Assembly: GCF_000025265.1 (NCBI RefSeq) | Contig: NC_013739.1 | Location: 5,132,001 to 5,196,000, forward strand | Reading direction: 5' to 3' | Origin: Conexibacter woesei DSM 14684 | Lineage (GTDB): Bacteria > Actinomycetota > Thermoleophilia > Solirubrobacterales > Solirubrobacteraceae | Length of the DNA stretch: 64,000 bases | The notes under the pieces: model-generated | What the model was told of the DNA's origin: nothing | The model's database searches: none | The model's input: only the letters and a program-made list of their open reading frames with translations | Position numbers and translations under genes: made by a program | Shown here: positions 15,928-25,317 of the stretch, one piece after another | Numbering within the stretch: the stretch's first letter is position 1 | Layout of the letters: each line of letters begins with the position of its first letter

Positions 15928-16986
15928 TCAGGCGGCCGCGGCGGCCGGGACCAGCCCGGCCGTCACGGCGAGCCGCTCCAGCGCGGCGTCGACCGAGCCC
16001 GGATCCTCGATCGGGCTCATGTGGCCCGAGCGCGGCAGCTCGACGCACTCGCTCAAGTGCGGCAGCGCCGCCGCCATCCGCTCCAGGTGCGGCGGCGGCG
16101 TGAGCCGGTCTCTCATCCCGCCGAGGACGAGCGCCGGCACCGTCAGGTTGGAGAGCGCGTCGGCGAGGTCGAGCCGCGAGAGCGTGCGGCCGAAGCCGGC
16201 GCGCACGTCGCGGCGGCACTGCAGCACCATCTCCTGGCAGAAGGCGACCTGCGCCGGCGACGCCGACGGCGACAGCGCGACGTACTGAACCGCCCGCAGC
16301 GAGATCGGCGAGGCCGGCGGCAGCGGACCGCTCGCGCTCAGGAAGACGCCGCCCGCGACCGCCTTCGCGCGCCGCATGCCGGACGGCAGCTTGAAGATCA
16401 GCGACTCGTCGATCAGGTCGCCGATGCCGGTGTTGAGCAGCGCCACGCCGGCCGCGCGCCGCTCCACCTCGCGCGGGAAGCGGCCGGCCCACGCGACGAT
16501 CGACATCGCGCCGAGCGAGTGGCCTGCGAGCAGCGCGCGCTGGCCGGACGGCAGCGCCGCCTCCAGCACCGCCTCCAGGTCCTCCGCGAGCGCGTCGGTC
16601 GAGAAGTCGCCGTCGGCGGGCGCGTCGCTGTCGCCGTGGCCGCGCAGGTCGTACGTCACGATGCGGTAGTGGTCGGCGAGCGCGTGCAGCTGGCAGGTCC
16701 AGAAGCGCCGCGCGCACGTCCAGCCGTGCACCAGCACGAGCGGCGGCGCGTCCGCGGGACCGAACAGCTCGGCCGTCAGGCGGGTGCCGTCACGCGAGAA
16801 GAGGTCGAGCCGCTCGCCGCGCGGGACGTCGGCCAGCAGCGCGTGCGCGGGGTCGCGCTCGATCCGGCGCAGGTCCCGGCGGCGCGCGGCCTCCCAGCCG
16901 GCGGCGACCGCGCCGGCGCCGACGAGCGCGCCCGCCTCGGCCCAGCGGCGCGCGCCCTTTCCTCTGGGACTCGGCACGACGCTCAT
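15928..16986 (-). CDS. Alpha/beta hydrolase with N-terminal membrane segment
   Basis: A 352-aa alpha/beta hydrolase. It shows VLVHGWTCARRFW (oxyanion region), the nucleophile elbow GHSLGAMS, a likely acid in GGMRDRLTPP and the catalytic His in SGHMSP. The N-terminus contains ALVGAGAVAAGW, a short hydrophobic stretch that may anchor it. I start at ATG 16986, which lies 4 bp after the stop of the large membrane protein; a longer frame to 17079 would run into that gene. The pair is therefore probably one operon. Substrate unknown. Confidence 0.8.
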   Translation of the reverse strand: MSVVPSPRGKGARRWAEAGALVGAGAVAAGWEAARRRDLRRIERDPAHALLADVPRGERLDLFSRDGTRLTAELFGPADAPPLVLVHGWTCARRFWTCQLHALADHYRIVTYDLRGHGDSDAPADGDFSTDALAEDLEAVLEAALPSGQRALLAGHSLGAMSIVAWAGRFPREVERRAAGVALLNTGIGDLIDESLIFKLPSGMRRAKAVAGGVFLSASGPLPPASPISLRAVQYVALSPSASPAQVAFCQEMVLQCRRDVRAGFGRTLSRLDLADALSNLTVPALVLGGMRDRLTPPPHLERMAAALPHLSECVELPRSGHMSPIEDPGSVDAALERLAVTAGLVPAAAAA

Positions 16987-16990
16987 CCCA

Positions 16991-18895
16991 TCACGCCCCG
17001 CCGGGCGTGTGCGCAGGTCGCGGAGGACGCGGCGCGCGCGAGCGCCGGGGCGACCTCGCACTCGCGCGCACCGCGCCACCGGAGCCGTCGCCGAACGGCG
17101 GAGCCGCGGCGGACAGCCGCCGCAGCGCCCACGCCATCAACGACAGCAGGCTCAAGGTGATCGCCAGGACGACTGCGTAGGCGACCGCCCACAGCCATCC
17201 GGACGCCGTCTTCTGCTCGCGCTGCAGCAGCTCGTGGTCGGCGACGAACGTGCGCGTGAAGCTCGTCGGCGCCGGCACCTCCGGCGCGGGGATCCCGCGG
17301 TCCTCGGGCAGGAACAGCGGGATGCCGCTGAGCGTGTTGCCGCGGTGGAGGCGGATCAGCGACTTCCAGGTGCCGTTGACGGGGATCGGCTGCGTCGTGC
17401 GGTAGGTGCCGGGGCCGACCCGCTCCAGCCGGTCGACGACGAAGCCGCCGCCCTGCCACGCGGTCGCGGTCAGCCACTCGGCGCCGTCGGCGGCGTCGGC
17501 GGGCGTCAGCCGCACGGTCGCCTCGACCTCGCGGCCGGGCGCCGGCCGCACGTCGGTCAGCGTCACCGTCGCGCGCACGCCCTCGACCGCGGGCTTGTAG
17601 AGCGCGACGCCGATCAGCGCGGCGACGCCGGCGATGCCCGCGAGCGCGGCGACGTCGAGCCGCCGGTCGTGCGGGCGCTCGTCGATCGCCAGCCGATCGC
17701 CGATCCAGGCGCCGACGAGCGACCCGCCGAGCGCCGCGGCGAGACCGAACAGCAGCGCCTCGGGCAGCAGCTCCGACGGCCACGGGATCGGCATCCAGAC
17801 GTGTGTCCAGCCCCACTCGGCGGCGAGCCCGAGCGTGCCGATGCCGAGGCCCGCCCAGAGGCCGAACGCGAGCGGCCGGCGGGTGATCCCGGGCCGCAGC
17901 GCGATCGCCTCGACGACGAGCGCGGGGACGACGTAGAGCGGGAAGTGCGGCGTCGTCTCACCGATGACCGGCCCCACCAGCAGCGCGAGCAGGCCGCGGA
18001 TCAGCAGGAAGAAGGCGACCGCCCCGAGCGCCGCGCCCCGGCCCGCCCAGACGCGCACGGCGACGAGCCCGGCGCCGGCCGCGAGCATGATCAGCAGCGG
18101 CTGGAAGACGAAGCGGAACTGCGGCACGCCGAAGTCGAACTCGGCCTGGAAGGTCGACAGGCCGAGCAGGAAGGCGCCGCAGAGCGCGACGCGACGCAGC
18201 AGGAAGATCCACGTTGGCTCGGCGTTCGCGCCGCGGCGGCCGGCGACGCCGGCGGCGACCTTCGCTGCCGCCTCGGCCGCCTTCGCCCGCTGTCCCTCGA
18301 CGAGCAGGACCGCCATCCCGAGCAGCGTCATCGACGCGCCGCCGATCAGCATCAGGTGGGTCGGCCCCCAGAGGGTGACGTCCTGACCGAACAGGCGGTG
18401 CCAGATGTCGTCGAGCGGGAAGCCGATCAGCGCGAACGCGGCCGCGGCCGAGACGAGCACGCCGCCGAGCGGCGCCCACCACGTCTCGCCGATCTGGATC
18501 GCCGACGCGCTCGGCTTGCCCTCCGGCAGCACGATCGCGATGAAGCCGGCGGCGAAGATGCCGAACAGCCCGCCGAGGATGAAGTAGTGGGCGGGGTTCG
18601 CGAGCGGCCCCTCGTCGCGCCCGACGTCGATGTGGAGCGCGATGTCCCAATACATGCCGATCACCGCGATCAGCAGCGAGACGCCGGCGATCGCCGACGG
18701 CAGCGCGACCCAGCCCGGCAGGCCGGAGCGGCGCTCGGCGAAGCGCGCGAGGTTCCCGAGCAGCGCGACGCGCCCGGCGCGGTGGCCCAGCCCGAGGACG
18801 AGCAGGGCGACGGTGAGGACGAGCGCGGCCGAGGAGGCGATCAGCACCTCGCCGATCGCGGCCCCGCCCGCTGGCTCTTCGATGACGGCAAGCAT
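16991..18895 (-). CDS. Large multi-pass membrane protein, function unknown
   Basis: A 634-aa protein with many predicted membrane helices. Conserved-looking loops hold charged/aromatic groups: MYWDIALHIDVGRDEGP, then DDIWHRLFGQDVTLWGPTHL (Trp, His, Asp). After the helices there is a soluble beta-rich domain (about residues 460-560, with VTLTDVRPAPGREVEATVRL...GTWKSLIRLHRG) that resembles YtkA/FixH-like domains, then one more helix. YtkA-like modules often occur in metal-linked membrane proteins, but no transport signature is recognised. Upstream of an alpha/beta hydrolase in the same operon. Confidence 0.7.
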   Translation of the reverse strand: MLAVIEEPAGGAAIGEVLIASSAALVLTVALLVLGLGHRAGRVALLGNLARFAERRSGLPGWVALPSAIAGVSLLIAVIGMYWDIALHIDVGRDEGPLANPAHYFILGGLFGIFAAGFIAIVLPEGKPSASAIQIGETWWAPLGGVLVSAAAAFALIGFPLDDIWHRLFGQDVTLWGPTHLMLIGGASMTLLGMAVLLVEGQRAKAAEAAAKVAAGVAGRRGANAEPTWIFLLRRVALCGAFLLGLSTFQAEFDFGVPQFRFVFQPLLIMLAAGAGLVAVRVWAGRGAALGAVAFFLLIRGLLALLVGPVIGETTPHFPLYVVPALVVEAIALRPGITRRPLAFGLWAGLGIGTLGLAAEWGWTHVWMPIPWPSELLPEALLFGLAAALGGSLVGAWIGDRLAIDERPHDRRLDVAALAGIAGVAALIGVALYKPAVEGVRATVTLTDVRPAPGREVEATVRLTPADAADGAEWLTATAWQGGGFVVDRLERVGPGTYRTTQPIPVNGTWKSLIRLHRGNTLSGIPLFLPEDRGIPAPEVPAPTSFTRTFVADHELLQREQKTASGWLWAVAYAVVLAITLSLLSLMAWALRRLSAAAPPFGDGSGGAVRASARSPRRSRAPRPPRPAHTPGGA

Positions 18896-18903
18896 GTTCT
18901 GAA

Positions 18904-18933
18904 GTACATGCTACATCGATTGGTGTTACACCA
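18904..18933. promoter_or_regulatory. Two short dyads upstream of the membrane protein gene
   Basis: GTA-CATGC-TAC at 18904-18914 and TGGTGT-T-ACACCA at 18921-18933 lie directly in front of the leftward start at 18895. Positions so close to the start suggest a repressor site over the promoter of a short-leader transcript. No cognate regulator is adjacent. Confidence 0.35.
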
Positions 18934-18998
18934 TGCCGTGTGATCTACGTCACGGCTGCGTCACAATCCGGCGGTCGGCGTACGATCGCTCCAGGCTC

Positions 18999-19184
18999 AT
19001 GCCCGCCCCGTTCAACATCGATCGCGCGGAATGGCTCCGGCTCGACTCCGAGAAGCGCCAGCTGCTGCGCCGCCGCGGCTCGTCCGTCGAGGACAACCTG
19101 CGGCGCGGACAGCGGTTGTCAGCTCAGGCCGCCGCCCTGCGCCGGTTGATCGCCCGCGATGAGCCGCGCGCCGGTCGATCCTGA
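18999..19184 (+). CDS. Small antitoxin-like partner of a deleted nucleotidyltransferase
   Basis: A 61-aa charged, helical protein (FNIDRAEWLRLDSEKRQLL...). No known motif is seen. It overlaps the start of a nucleotidyltransferase relic by 26 bp. Small proteins in this position usually accompany such nucleotidyltransferases, so it may be the surviving antitoxin half of a decayed pair. Confidence 0.5.
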   Translation: MPAPFNIDRAEWLRLDSEKRQLLRRRGSSVEDNLRRGQRLSAQAAALRRLIARDEPRAGRS

Positions 19185-19397
19185 TCTCGCGGCGATCGCC
19201 GCCGCGCTACTCGCCGACGGAGCGCGGTTCGTCGTGATCGGCGGCTTCGCCGTGATCGCCAACGACTACGTGCGCGCGACCAAGTCGTCGCGTTCAAGCG
19301 GCTGGCGGGCCGTCCCCGCGATCGCGCAGACCTCGAGGAGCTCGCCGAGATCCACGGCGAGCTCCCGATCGACCCGATCCCGGGCCTCGACCCCTAG
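19159..19397 (+). pseudogene. Nucleotidyltransferase relic with internal deletion
   Basis: The first frame reads ALLADGARFVVIGGFAVIAN then DYVRATK, the N-terminus of an AbiEii/DUF6036-type nucleotidyltransferase. It then breaks. From the next bases another frame reads VVAFKRLAGRPRDRADLEEL then AEIHGELPIDPIPGLD before a TAG at 19395-19397, the normal C-terminus of the same family. The middle, including the catalytic Asp motif, is missing with a frame change at about 19282-19285. Its stop overlaps that of the convergent ileS. Confidence 0.75.
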
Positions 19398-22300
19398 AGC
19401 GGGCTGCCGGCCGGGACCGGCGGGCGGACGACCAGCTCGACCGCCAGCGACTGGCCCTCGACGTCGACCTGGTGGCCGGCGAGGCCGTCGTAGAGGACCG
19501 TGACCGCGAGCGTCTGCGCGGCGAGGTAGCGCTCGTGGTCGCGCGCGGCGGCGAGCAGGTCGTCGCTGCCGCCGAGGTGCAGTTCGATCCGGTCGGTGAC
19601 CGCGACGCCGGCCGCTCTGCGCTCGGCCTGGACCGCGCGCACGATCTCGCGCGCGAGCCCCTCGCGCCGCAGCCGCTCGTCGATCCGCGTGTCGATCGCG
19701 ACGACGAGGTCGAGCCCGCTCGGCCGCGCCGACAGCACCAGCCCCTCGCGCGGCTCGGTCCGCACGACGAGGTCGTTCTCCGCCAGCGCGTACGTGCGCG
19801 GCGGGTCGAGCAGGTCCTTCGGGTCGCCGACGCGCACCGTCAGCACGCCGTGCTGCCGCAGCGCGTTCAGCGCCTCGTCACCGTCGCGCGAGCGCAGCGA
19901 GGCGACGATCGCGCCCATGTCGCGCCCGCAGCGCGGGCCGAGCCGCTGCAGGTTCGGCAGCACCTGCGGACGCTCCAGCACGAGCGCGTCGGAGACGACC
20001 ACCAGCTCCTTCACGTTCAGCTCGCGGCAGATCAGCTCGCTCATCCGCGCGGCGCCCTCGCGCACGCCTCTATCCGGCGAGCAGACGATCGCGCGGGCCA
20101 GCGGCTGGCGCACCTTCGTGCGCGCTCTGTCGCGCGCTTCGCGGCCCAGCTCGATCGCCTCGCGCGCGATCCGCATGTCGCTCTCCAGGCGCGCGTCGAC
20201 GAGTCTCGCGTCCGCGACCGGGTAGTCGCACAGGTGGACCGAGCGCGGCTCGGCGCGGAAGACGCCGGTCGTCCCGCCGACGAGGTTCTCGTACAGCTCC
20301 TCGGCCGCGAACGGCAGCGCCGGCGCAAGCAGCTTGACCGTCGTCAGCAGGCACTCGCGCAGCGTCGCGAGCGCCGGTCCCGCCGTCTCGCTGTCCCAGA
20401 AGCGCGGGCGCGACAGGCGCACGTACCAATTGGAGAGGTCGTCGAGCCACTGCAGCGCGACCTGCGTCGCGCCGTGCGCGTCGAACGCGTCGTTGTGCTC
20501 GCGCATCTCGGCGACGACGCCCTGCAGCCGCGAGATCGCCCAGCGGTCCAGCTCGCCGCGCTTGCGCACCGGCGGCGCGGCGGCCGCCGCGCGCGCGTCG
20601 AAGCGCTCGATGTTCGCGTAGAGAACGTAGAACGAGTACGTCTGCCACAGCGGCATCAGCACCTGCTTGACCGCATCCTCGACCGCCTCCTTCGAGAAGC
20701 GGTAGCCGGTCCACGGCTGCTTCGCGGCGAGGTAGTACCAGCGGAAGGCGTCCGCGCCGTGGCGCTCCAGCACGTCCCACGGGTCGACCGCGTTGCCTCT
20801 GCTCTTCGACATCTTGTGACCGCGCGCGTCCTGCACGTGGCCCATGCAGACCGCCGTCTGGAACGGAATGTCGTCGAACAGCAGCGTCGACACCGCGAGC
20901 GAGGTGTAGAACCAGCCGCGCGTCTGGTCGATCCCCTCGCATATGAACGAGGGCGGAAACTGCGCTCTGAACTCCTCCACGCCCTCGAACGGGTAGTGGA
21001 ACTGCGCGAACGGCATGCAGGCCGAGTCGTACCAGGTGTCGATCGTCGCTCTCACGCGCCGCATCGCGCCGCCGCAGCCCTCGACCGAGCAGGCCCACGT
21101 GACCTCGTCGATGTACGGCCGGTGGAGGTCTCTCGGCAGCGCGCCGGTGAGCGCTCTCAGCTCGTCGATCGAGCCGACGCAGTGGCGCGCGTCGCAGCCG
21201 GGGTCCGAGCACTCCCAGATCGGCAGCGGCGTGCCCCAGTAGCGGTCGCGCGAGAGCGCCCAGTCGACGTTGCCCTGCAGCCAGTTGCCGAAGCGGCCGT
21301 CGCGCACGTGCTCTGGCCGCCAGTCGATCCGCTGGTTCTGTCTCAGCATCGCGTGGCGCTGGTCGCGCGTGGCGATGTACCAGCTCTCCTTCGCGTAGTA
21401 GAGGAGCTTCGAGTCGCAGCGCCAGCAGTGCGGGTAGGAGTGCGTGTACGGCGCGGCCTCCAGCAGCTTCCCGGCCGCGCGCAGCTCCTCGACCACTCTC
21501 GGCGTCGCGTCGCCGACGAAGATCCCCTCCCAGCCGGCGATCCGCTCGTCGTAGGTCCCGTCCTCGCGGACGGGGTTGTGGAGCGGGATGCCGTGACGCT
21601 CGCAGAGGACGAAGTCCTCCTCGCCGAACGCCATCGCGGTGTGGACCAGGCCGGTGCCCTTGTCGAGCGTGACGTGGTCGGCGGCGAGCACCGAGTGGCC
21701 CTTCGGCCCATGCTCGGGCAGATGGTGAAACGGCGGCTCGTAGCGCGCGTCGACGATCGTGCGGCCGGGGAAGCGGTCGAGGATCTCGACGTCGTCGTCG
21801 CCGAGGATCGCCTCGACGCGCTCCTCCGCCAGCACGAGCACGTCGTCGCCGCGACGCGCACGTACGTAGCGCACGTCGGGGTCGATCGCGACCGCGCAGT
21901 TGGCGAACAGCGTCCACGGCTGCGTCGTCCAGACGACGAGCGCGTCGCCCTCGCGCAGCGGGCCGCGGCGCTCGGTCACGGGCAGCTTGACCGTCGCGGT
22001 CAGATCCTCGGTGTCGTGGTAGCCCATCGCCGTCTCGTGCGAGGAGAGCGCGGTGCCGCAGCGTGGGCAGTACGGGACGACCTTGTGGCCCTTGTAGATC
22101 TGGCCTCTGTCCCACAGCTCGTGCAGCGACCACCAGACCGACTCGATGTACTCGGGCGTGCCGGTGCGGAACGCGCCCTCGAGGTCGATCCAGAAGCCGA
22201 CCCGCTCGGTCAGTCTCTCCCACGCGCCGATGTAGTGGTCGTTGGACTCGCGGCAGCGCTCGTTGAACTCGGCGATGCCGTACTCCTCGATCTCCTTCTT

Positions 22301-22627
22301 GGAGTCGAAGCCGAGCTGCTTCTCGACCTCCAGCTCGACCGGCAGGCCGTGGCAGTCCCAGCCCGCCTTGCGCGGCACGTCATACCCGCACATCGTGCGG
22401 TAGCGCATGTAGAAGTCCTTGAACGACCGCAGCAGCACATGGTGCGAGCCAGGGTTGCCGTTCGCGGTCGGCGGCCCCTCGATGAAGCTGAAGACGGGGC
22501 CGCCCTCACGCTGCGCCAGCGCCTGCTCGAACGTGCGCTCCTCGCGCCAGCGCTCCAGCACGCGCTCCTCTATCTGCGGGAAGTCCGGTCGCTTGTCCAC
22601 CGGTCGGTGCGGCTCGCGCATCGTCAT
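19394..22627 (-). CDS. ileS: Isoleucyl-tRNA synthetase (long, eukaryotic-like type)
   Basis: A 1077-aa class I synthetase that charges tRNA-Ile. The HIGH-equivalent NGNPGSHH occurs near residue 57 and the KMSKS loop HKMSKSRGN in the middle of the catalytic domain, with the inserted CP1 editing domain between. This is the long type found in mycobacteria and streptomycetes, which is naturally less sensitive to mupirocin. The ATG overlaps the alaX stop as ATGA. It is the last gene of a seven-gene leftward operon, an odd setting for a housekeeping synthetase. Confidence 0.95.
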   Translation of the reverse strand: MTMREPHRPVDKRPDFPQIEERVLERWREERTFEQALAQREGGPVFSFIEGPPTANGNPGSHHVLLRSFKDFYMRYRTMCGYDVPRKAGWDCHGLPVELEVEKQLGFDSKKEIEEYGIAEFNERCRESNDHYIGAWERLTERVGFWIDLEGAFRTGTPEYIESVWWSLHELWDRGQIYKGHKVVPYCPRCGTALSSHETAMGYHDTEDLTATVKLPVTERRGPLREGDALVVWTTQPWTLFANCAVAIDPDVRYVRARRGDDVLVLAEERVEAILGDDDVEILDRFPGRTIVDARYEPPFHHLPEHGPKGHSVLAADHVTLDKGTGLVHTAMAFGEEDFVLCERHGIPLHNPVREDGTYDERIAGWEGIFVGDATPRVVEELRAAGKLLEAAPYTHSYPHCWRCDSKLLYYAKESWYIATRDQRHAMLRQNQRIDWRPEHVRDGRFGNWLQGNVDWALSRDRYWGTPLPIWECSDPGCDARHCVGSIDELRALTGALPRDLHRPYIDEVTWACSVEGCGGAMRRVRATIDTWYDSACMPFAQFHYPFEGVEEFRAQFPPSFICEGIDQTRGWFYTSLAVSTLLFDDIPFQTAVCMGHVQDARGHKMSKSRGNAVDPWDVLERHGADAFRWYYLAAKQPWTGYRFSKEAVEDAVKQVLMPLWQTYSFYVLYANIERFDARAAAAAPPVRKRGELDRWAISRLQGVVAEMREHNDAFDAHGATQVALQWLDDLSNWYVRLSRPRFWDSETAGPALATLRECLLTTVKLLAPALPFAAEELYENLVGGTTGVFRAEPRSVHLCDYPVADARLVDARLESDMRIAREAIELGREARDRARTKVRQPLARAIVCSPDRGVREGAARMSELICRELNVKELVVVSDALVLERPQVLPNLQRLGPRCGRDMGAIVASLRSRDGDEALNALRQHGVLTVRVGDPKDLLDPPRTYALAENDLVVRTEPREGLVLSARPSGLDLVVAIDTRIDERLRREGLAREIVRAVQAERRAAGVAVTDRIELHLGGSDDLLAAARDHERYLAAQTLAVTVLYDGLAGHQVDVEGQSLAVELVVRPPVPAGSPL

Positions 22628-23391
22628 CCCTCCAGCGTGAGTTCGACTCGCTTGTTGATCTTGCCCTTGCTCTTGTACGAGGGGAGCGCGATCCGCCCCA
22701 CCTCGCGCGTGTTGGCGACGTGCGTGCCGCCGTCCGCCTGCAGGTCGAGCCCTTCGATCCCGACGACCCGCACGACCGTGATCGACGGCGGCAGCAGGCT
22801 GACCTTGTTGCGGATCAGCTCCGGGTCGCGGTCGGCATCGGCGCGCGGCAGGAAGTCGACGCGCGTCGGGCGCGCGGCGTCCACCTCGGCGTTGACCTTC
22901 TGCTCCAGCTCGCGCACGAACTCACCCGAGAGCGCGTCGAACTCGAAGTCCATCCGCCCGCGCAACGGCTCCATGTTCGCGCCCGTGACCTTCGCGCCGT
23001 AGTCACGCCAGACGACGGCGCAGAGGATGTGCAGCGCCGTGTGGGTCCGCATCAGCTCATAGCGGCGGTCCCAGTCCAGCTCGCCCTCGAGCTCCGTGCC
23101 GGCGGCGGGCGCCTCGCCGTCGAGCAGGTGCCACGCGCCTGCCGCCGGGAAGGCGGGATCGCTGTCGTCGCGGGCGAGCTTGGCGCCCGTCACCTGCCAC
23201 ACGCCGGCGTCGCTTCTCAGCGTGCCGTGGTCGGCCGGCTGCCCGCCTCCGCCGGGGAACAGCGCGCCGCCCTCCAGCTGCACCGCGCTCCCCTCGGCCC
23301 GCGCGACGCGGGCGGAGAAGGAACGCTGGTACGCGTTGACCTGGTAGAGCGGCGCGTCGGCCGGGGCCCGCGTGGCGTCCGTGCTAGACAA
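22624..23391 (-). CDS. alaX: AlaX-type alanyl-tRNA editing protein
   Basis: A 255-aa free-standing editing domain that would hydrolyse mischarged Ser- or Gly-tRNA-Ala. The zinc ligands are visible as HTALH (HxxxH, near residue 117) and the later DGGTHVANT segment; the Cys of the usual CxxxH is not evident there. A GGGGQPADHG glycine motif is also present. The start is probably the TTG at 23391, overlapping the hydratase gene by 8 bp; no better start exists downstream. Translationally coupled to ileS. Confidence 0.8.
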   Translation of the reverse strand: MSSTDATRAPADAPLYQVNAYQRSFSARVARAEGSAVQLEGGALFPGGGGQPADHGTLRSDAGVWQVTGAKLARDDSDPAFPAAGAWHLLDGEAPAAGTELEGELDWDRRYELMRTHTALHILCAVVWRDYGAKVTGANMEPLRGRMDFEFDALSGEFVRELEQKVNAEVDAARPTRVDFLPRADADRDPELIRNKVSLLPPSITVVRVVGIEGLDLQADGGTHVANTREVGRIALPSYKSKGKINKRVELTLEG

Positions 23392-24223
23392 GGCTGACGC
23401 TCACCTCGCCGAGTCGGTCGAACGTCGCGTAGGCCGTCTGCCCGGCGGTGAGCGGCACCGCGCGGGCGACTGAGCCCGGCATCACGATGTCGCCCGGCTC
23501 CAGCCGCAGCCCCTGCTCGGCGAGCGTGCGCGCGAGCCACGCGACCGGCTCGGCCGGGTGGCCGAGGACCGCGTCACCGCGACCGCGGACCAGCTCCGGC
23601 CCGACCGCGAGGCTGACGCCGATCGTCTCCGAGCGGATGTCCTCGGCCGGCTCCCAGTCGCCGATCACGGCCATCCCGGAGGAGGCGTTGTCGGCGACGG
23701 TGTCGACGATCCCGATCCGCCAGTCGCTGATGCGGCTGTCGATGATCTCGATCGCCGGGGCGAAGGCGTGCGTCGCCTCCAGCACCTCCTCGCGCGTCAC
23801 GCTCGGGCCTTCCAGCGGCGACTTCAGCAGGAAGGCGATCTCCGCCTCCACGCGCGGCTGGATGAAGCGACCCGCGCGCAGCTGCGCGCCGCTGTGGACG
23901 ACCATCGACTCGAGCAGGTAGCCGGAGTCGGGCTGATCGACCTGCATCATCTCCTGCATCGCGAGACTCGTGAGGCCGACCTTCCAGCCGCGCAGCTCCT
24001 CGCCCTCCGCCGTCCGCAGACCGCGCCCGATCGTCTGTATTCGGTACGCGTCCCAGATGCTGAGGTCGGGGAACGTCGCGCTCAGCGGCTCGATCGGCTC
24101 TCCGCGCAGCTCGGCGTGCCACAGCAGGCGCGCAAGCGCCTCGTGGTGCGGCGTCAGCTCGCTCGCCTCCAGCAGCGCCGGCCGCGACTCGCCGAAGGTG
24201 CGGGTGATCGTGCGCGGCGTCAT
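23384..24223 (-). CDS. 2-keto-4-pentenoate hydratase family protein
   Basis: A 279-aa fumarylacetoacetase-superfamily enzyme of the MhpD/DmpE/HsaE type. It hydrates 2-hydroxypenta-2,4-dienoate to 4-hydroxy-2-oxovalerate in meta-cleavage pathways; 4-oxalocrotonate decarboxylases are close relatives. Diagnostic segments are GWKVGLTSLAMQ, PRVEAEIAFLL (metal-binding Glu pair) and EIIDSRI. The ATG at 24223 overlaps the aldolase stop. The aldolase and acetaldehyde dehydrogenase that follow this step in the pathway are encoded just upstream. Confidence 0.87.
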   Translation of the reverse strand: MTPRTITRTFGESRPALLEASELTPHHEALARLLWHAELRGEPIEPLSATFPDLSIWDAYRIQTIGRGLRTAEGEELRGWKVGLTSLAMQEMMQVDQPDSGYLLESMVVHSGAQLRAGRFIQPRVEAEIAFLLKSPLEGPSVTREEVLEATHAFAPAIEIIDSRISDWRIGIVDTVADNASSGMAVIGDWEPAEDIRSETIGVSLAVGPELVRGRGDAVLGHPAEPVAWLARTLAEQGLRLEPGDIVMPGSVARAVPLTAGQTAYATFDRLGEVSVSLV

Positions 24224-25284
24224 GACCGGGCCTCCTCGGCCTCGCGGATCTCGTCGTCCTGCTGCTCGATTCTCTGGTCCTCGACGGCGTCTCGGAGCGC
24301 CATCGCGACCTCCAGGATCACGTCCTCCTGGCCGGCGATCACCTCGCGTCTGCCGAGCGCGAAGAAGACGTCGCGCGGGTCGACGCCGAAGTCTCTCGCG
24401 ATCCGGCGGACCGGTTTCGAGTAGCCCGAGAAGACGCCGGCGAGCCCGCTGACGATGCCGACGGAGTCCGTGTGCGGCAGCTGCTTGACGAGCTCCTCCT
24501 CCGCCAGGTCGGCGGCGTCGAGCACCTTGTACAGGTCTATGCCGGTGTCGTGGCCGAGCTCGGCCAGCACCGCGACGAGGACCTCCAGCTCCGTGTTGCC
24601 GGCGCCGGCACCGAAGCCGCGCGCGGTGCCGTCGAGGATCGTCGCGCCGGCGTTGACGGCGGCGACGGAGTTCGCGACGGCGAGGCAGAGGTTGTTGTGC
24701 CCGTGGAAGCCGATCGCGATCTGCGTGCCCTCGACCAGCCGCGCTATCCGGTCCTGCAGGTCGTGCGTCAGGAAGGCGCCGGCCGAGTCCATCACGATCA
24801 CGCCCTGTGCGCCGTAGGACTCCATCTTGCGCGCCTCTTCGACGAGCCGGTCCGGCGTCGCCATGTGACACATCATCAGGACGCCGTAGACCTCTCTCTC
24901 CTGCTCGCGCAGGTAGGTGATGTGGCGCTCGGTCAGGTCGGCCTCGGTGCAGTGCGCCCCGACCCGGAAGACGTCGGCGCCGGCGTCGATCGCGACGTCG
25001 AGATCGCGCCGCATCGTCGCGAAGCCAGGGATGCCGAAGGCGCCGAGCTTGACATCGCTCAGCTCCTCACGCGCGATCCGCAGCATGTCCGCGTCGCTCA
25101 GCAGCGCCTCGCCGACCTGCAGCGAGGAGGCGCCCAGCCCGTTGCCGTGGCCGACTTCGACTATCGCGACTCTGGCCGCGTTGGCGGCCGCCGCGTAGCG
25201 GCGGATCTGCTCCTCGTTGAGCCGGTGCTGGACGGCGTGGTTGCCGTCCCGCAACGTCGGATCGCTGATCAAGATCTGTGCCAT
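24220..25284 (-). CDS. 4-hydroxy-2-oxovalerate aldolase
   Basis: A 354-aa DmpG/MhpE/HsaF-type aldolase that cleaves 4-hydroxy-2-oxoacids to pyruvate plus an aldehyde. It has the N-terminal SDPTLRDGNHA motif (catalytic Arg/Asp, metal Asp), FHGHNNLCLAVAN (metal-binding His pair) and DGTARGFGAGAGNTELE. In this family the aldolase channels acetaldehyde or propionaldehyde directly to the partner dehydrogenase, encoded 33 bp upstream. The C-terminal acidic tail is typical. Confidence 0.93.
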   Translation of the reverse strand: MAQILISDPTLRDGNHAVQHRLNEEQIRRYAAAANAARVAIVEVGHGNGLGASSLQVGEALLSDADMLRIAREELSDVKLGAFGIPGFATMRRDLDVAIDAGADVFRVGAHCTEADLTERHITYLREQEREVYGVLMMCHMATPDRLVEEARKMESYGAQGVIVMDSAGAFLTHDLQDRIARLVEGTQIAIGFHGHNNLCLAVANSVAAVNAGATILDGTARGFGAGAGNTELEVLVAVLAELGHDTGIDLYKVLDAADLAEEELVKQLPHTDSVGIVSGLAGVFSGYSKPVRRIARDFGVDPRDVFFALGRREVIAGQEDVILEVAMALRDAVEDQRIEQQDDEIREAEEARS

Positions 25285-25317
25285 ACGACTGGTTCCCCCT
25301 TCGTCCCCCTCAGGACG

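Noticed and set aside
19394-22627. IleRS as a self-resistance gene of an antibiotic cluster
   Set aside because: The long type is the normal synthetase of many actinobacteria, so resistance cannot be inferred without knowing whether a second ileS exists.
19472-23002. 1176-codon frame antisense to ileS and alaX
   Set aside because: Composition is that of a shadow frame; the opposite strand is a textbook isoleucyl-tRNA synthetase.
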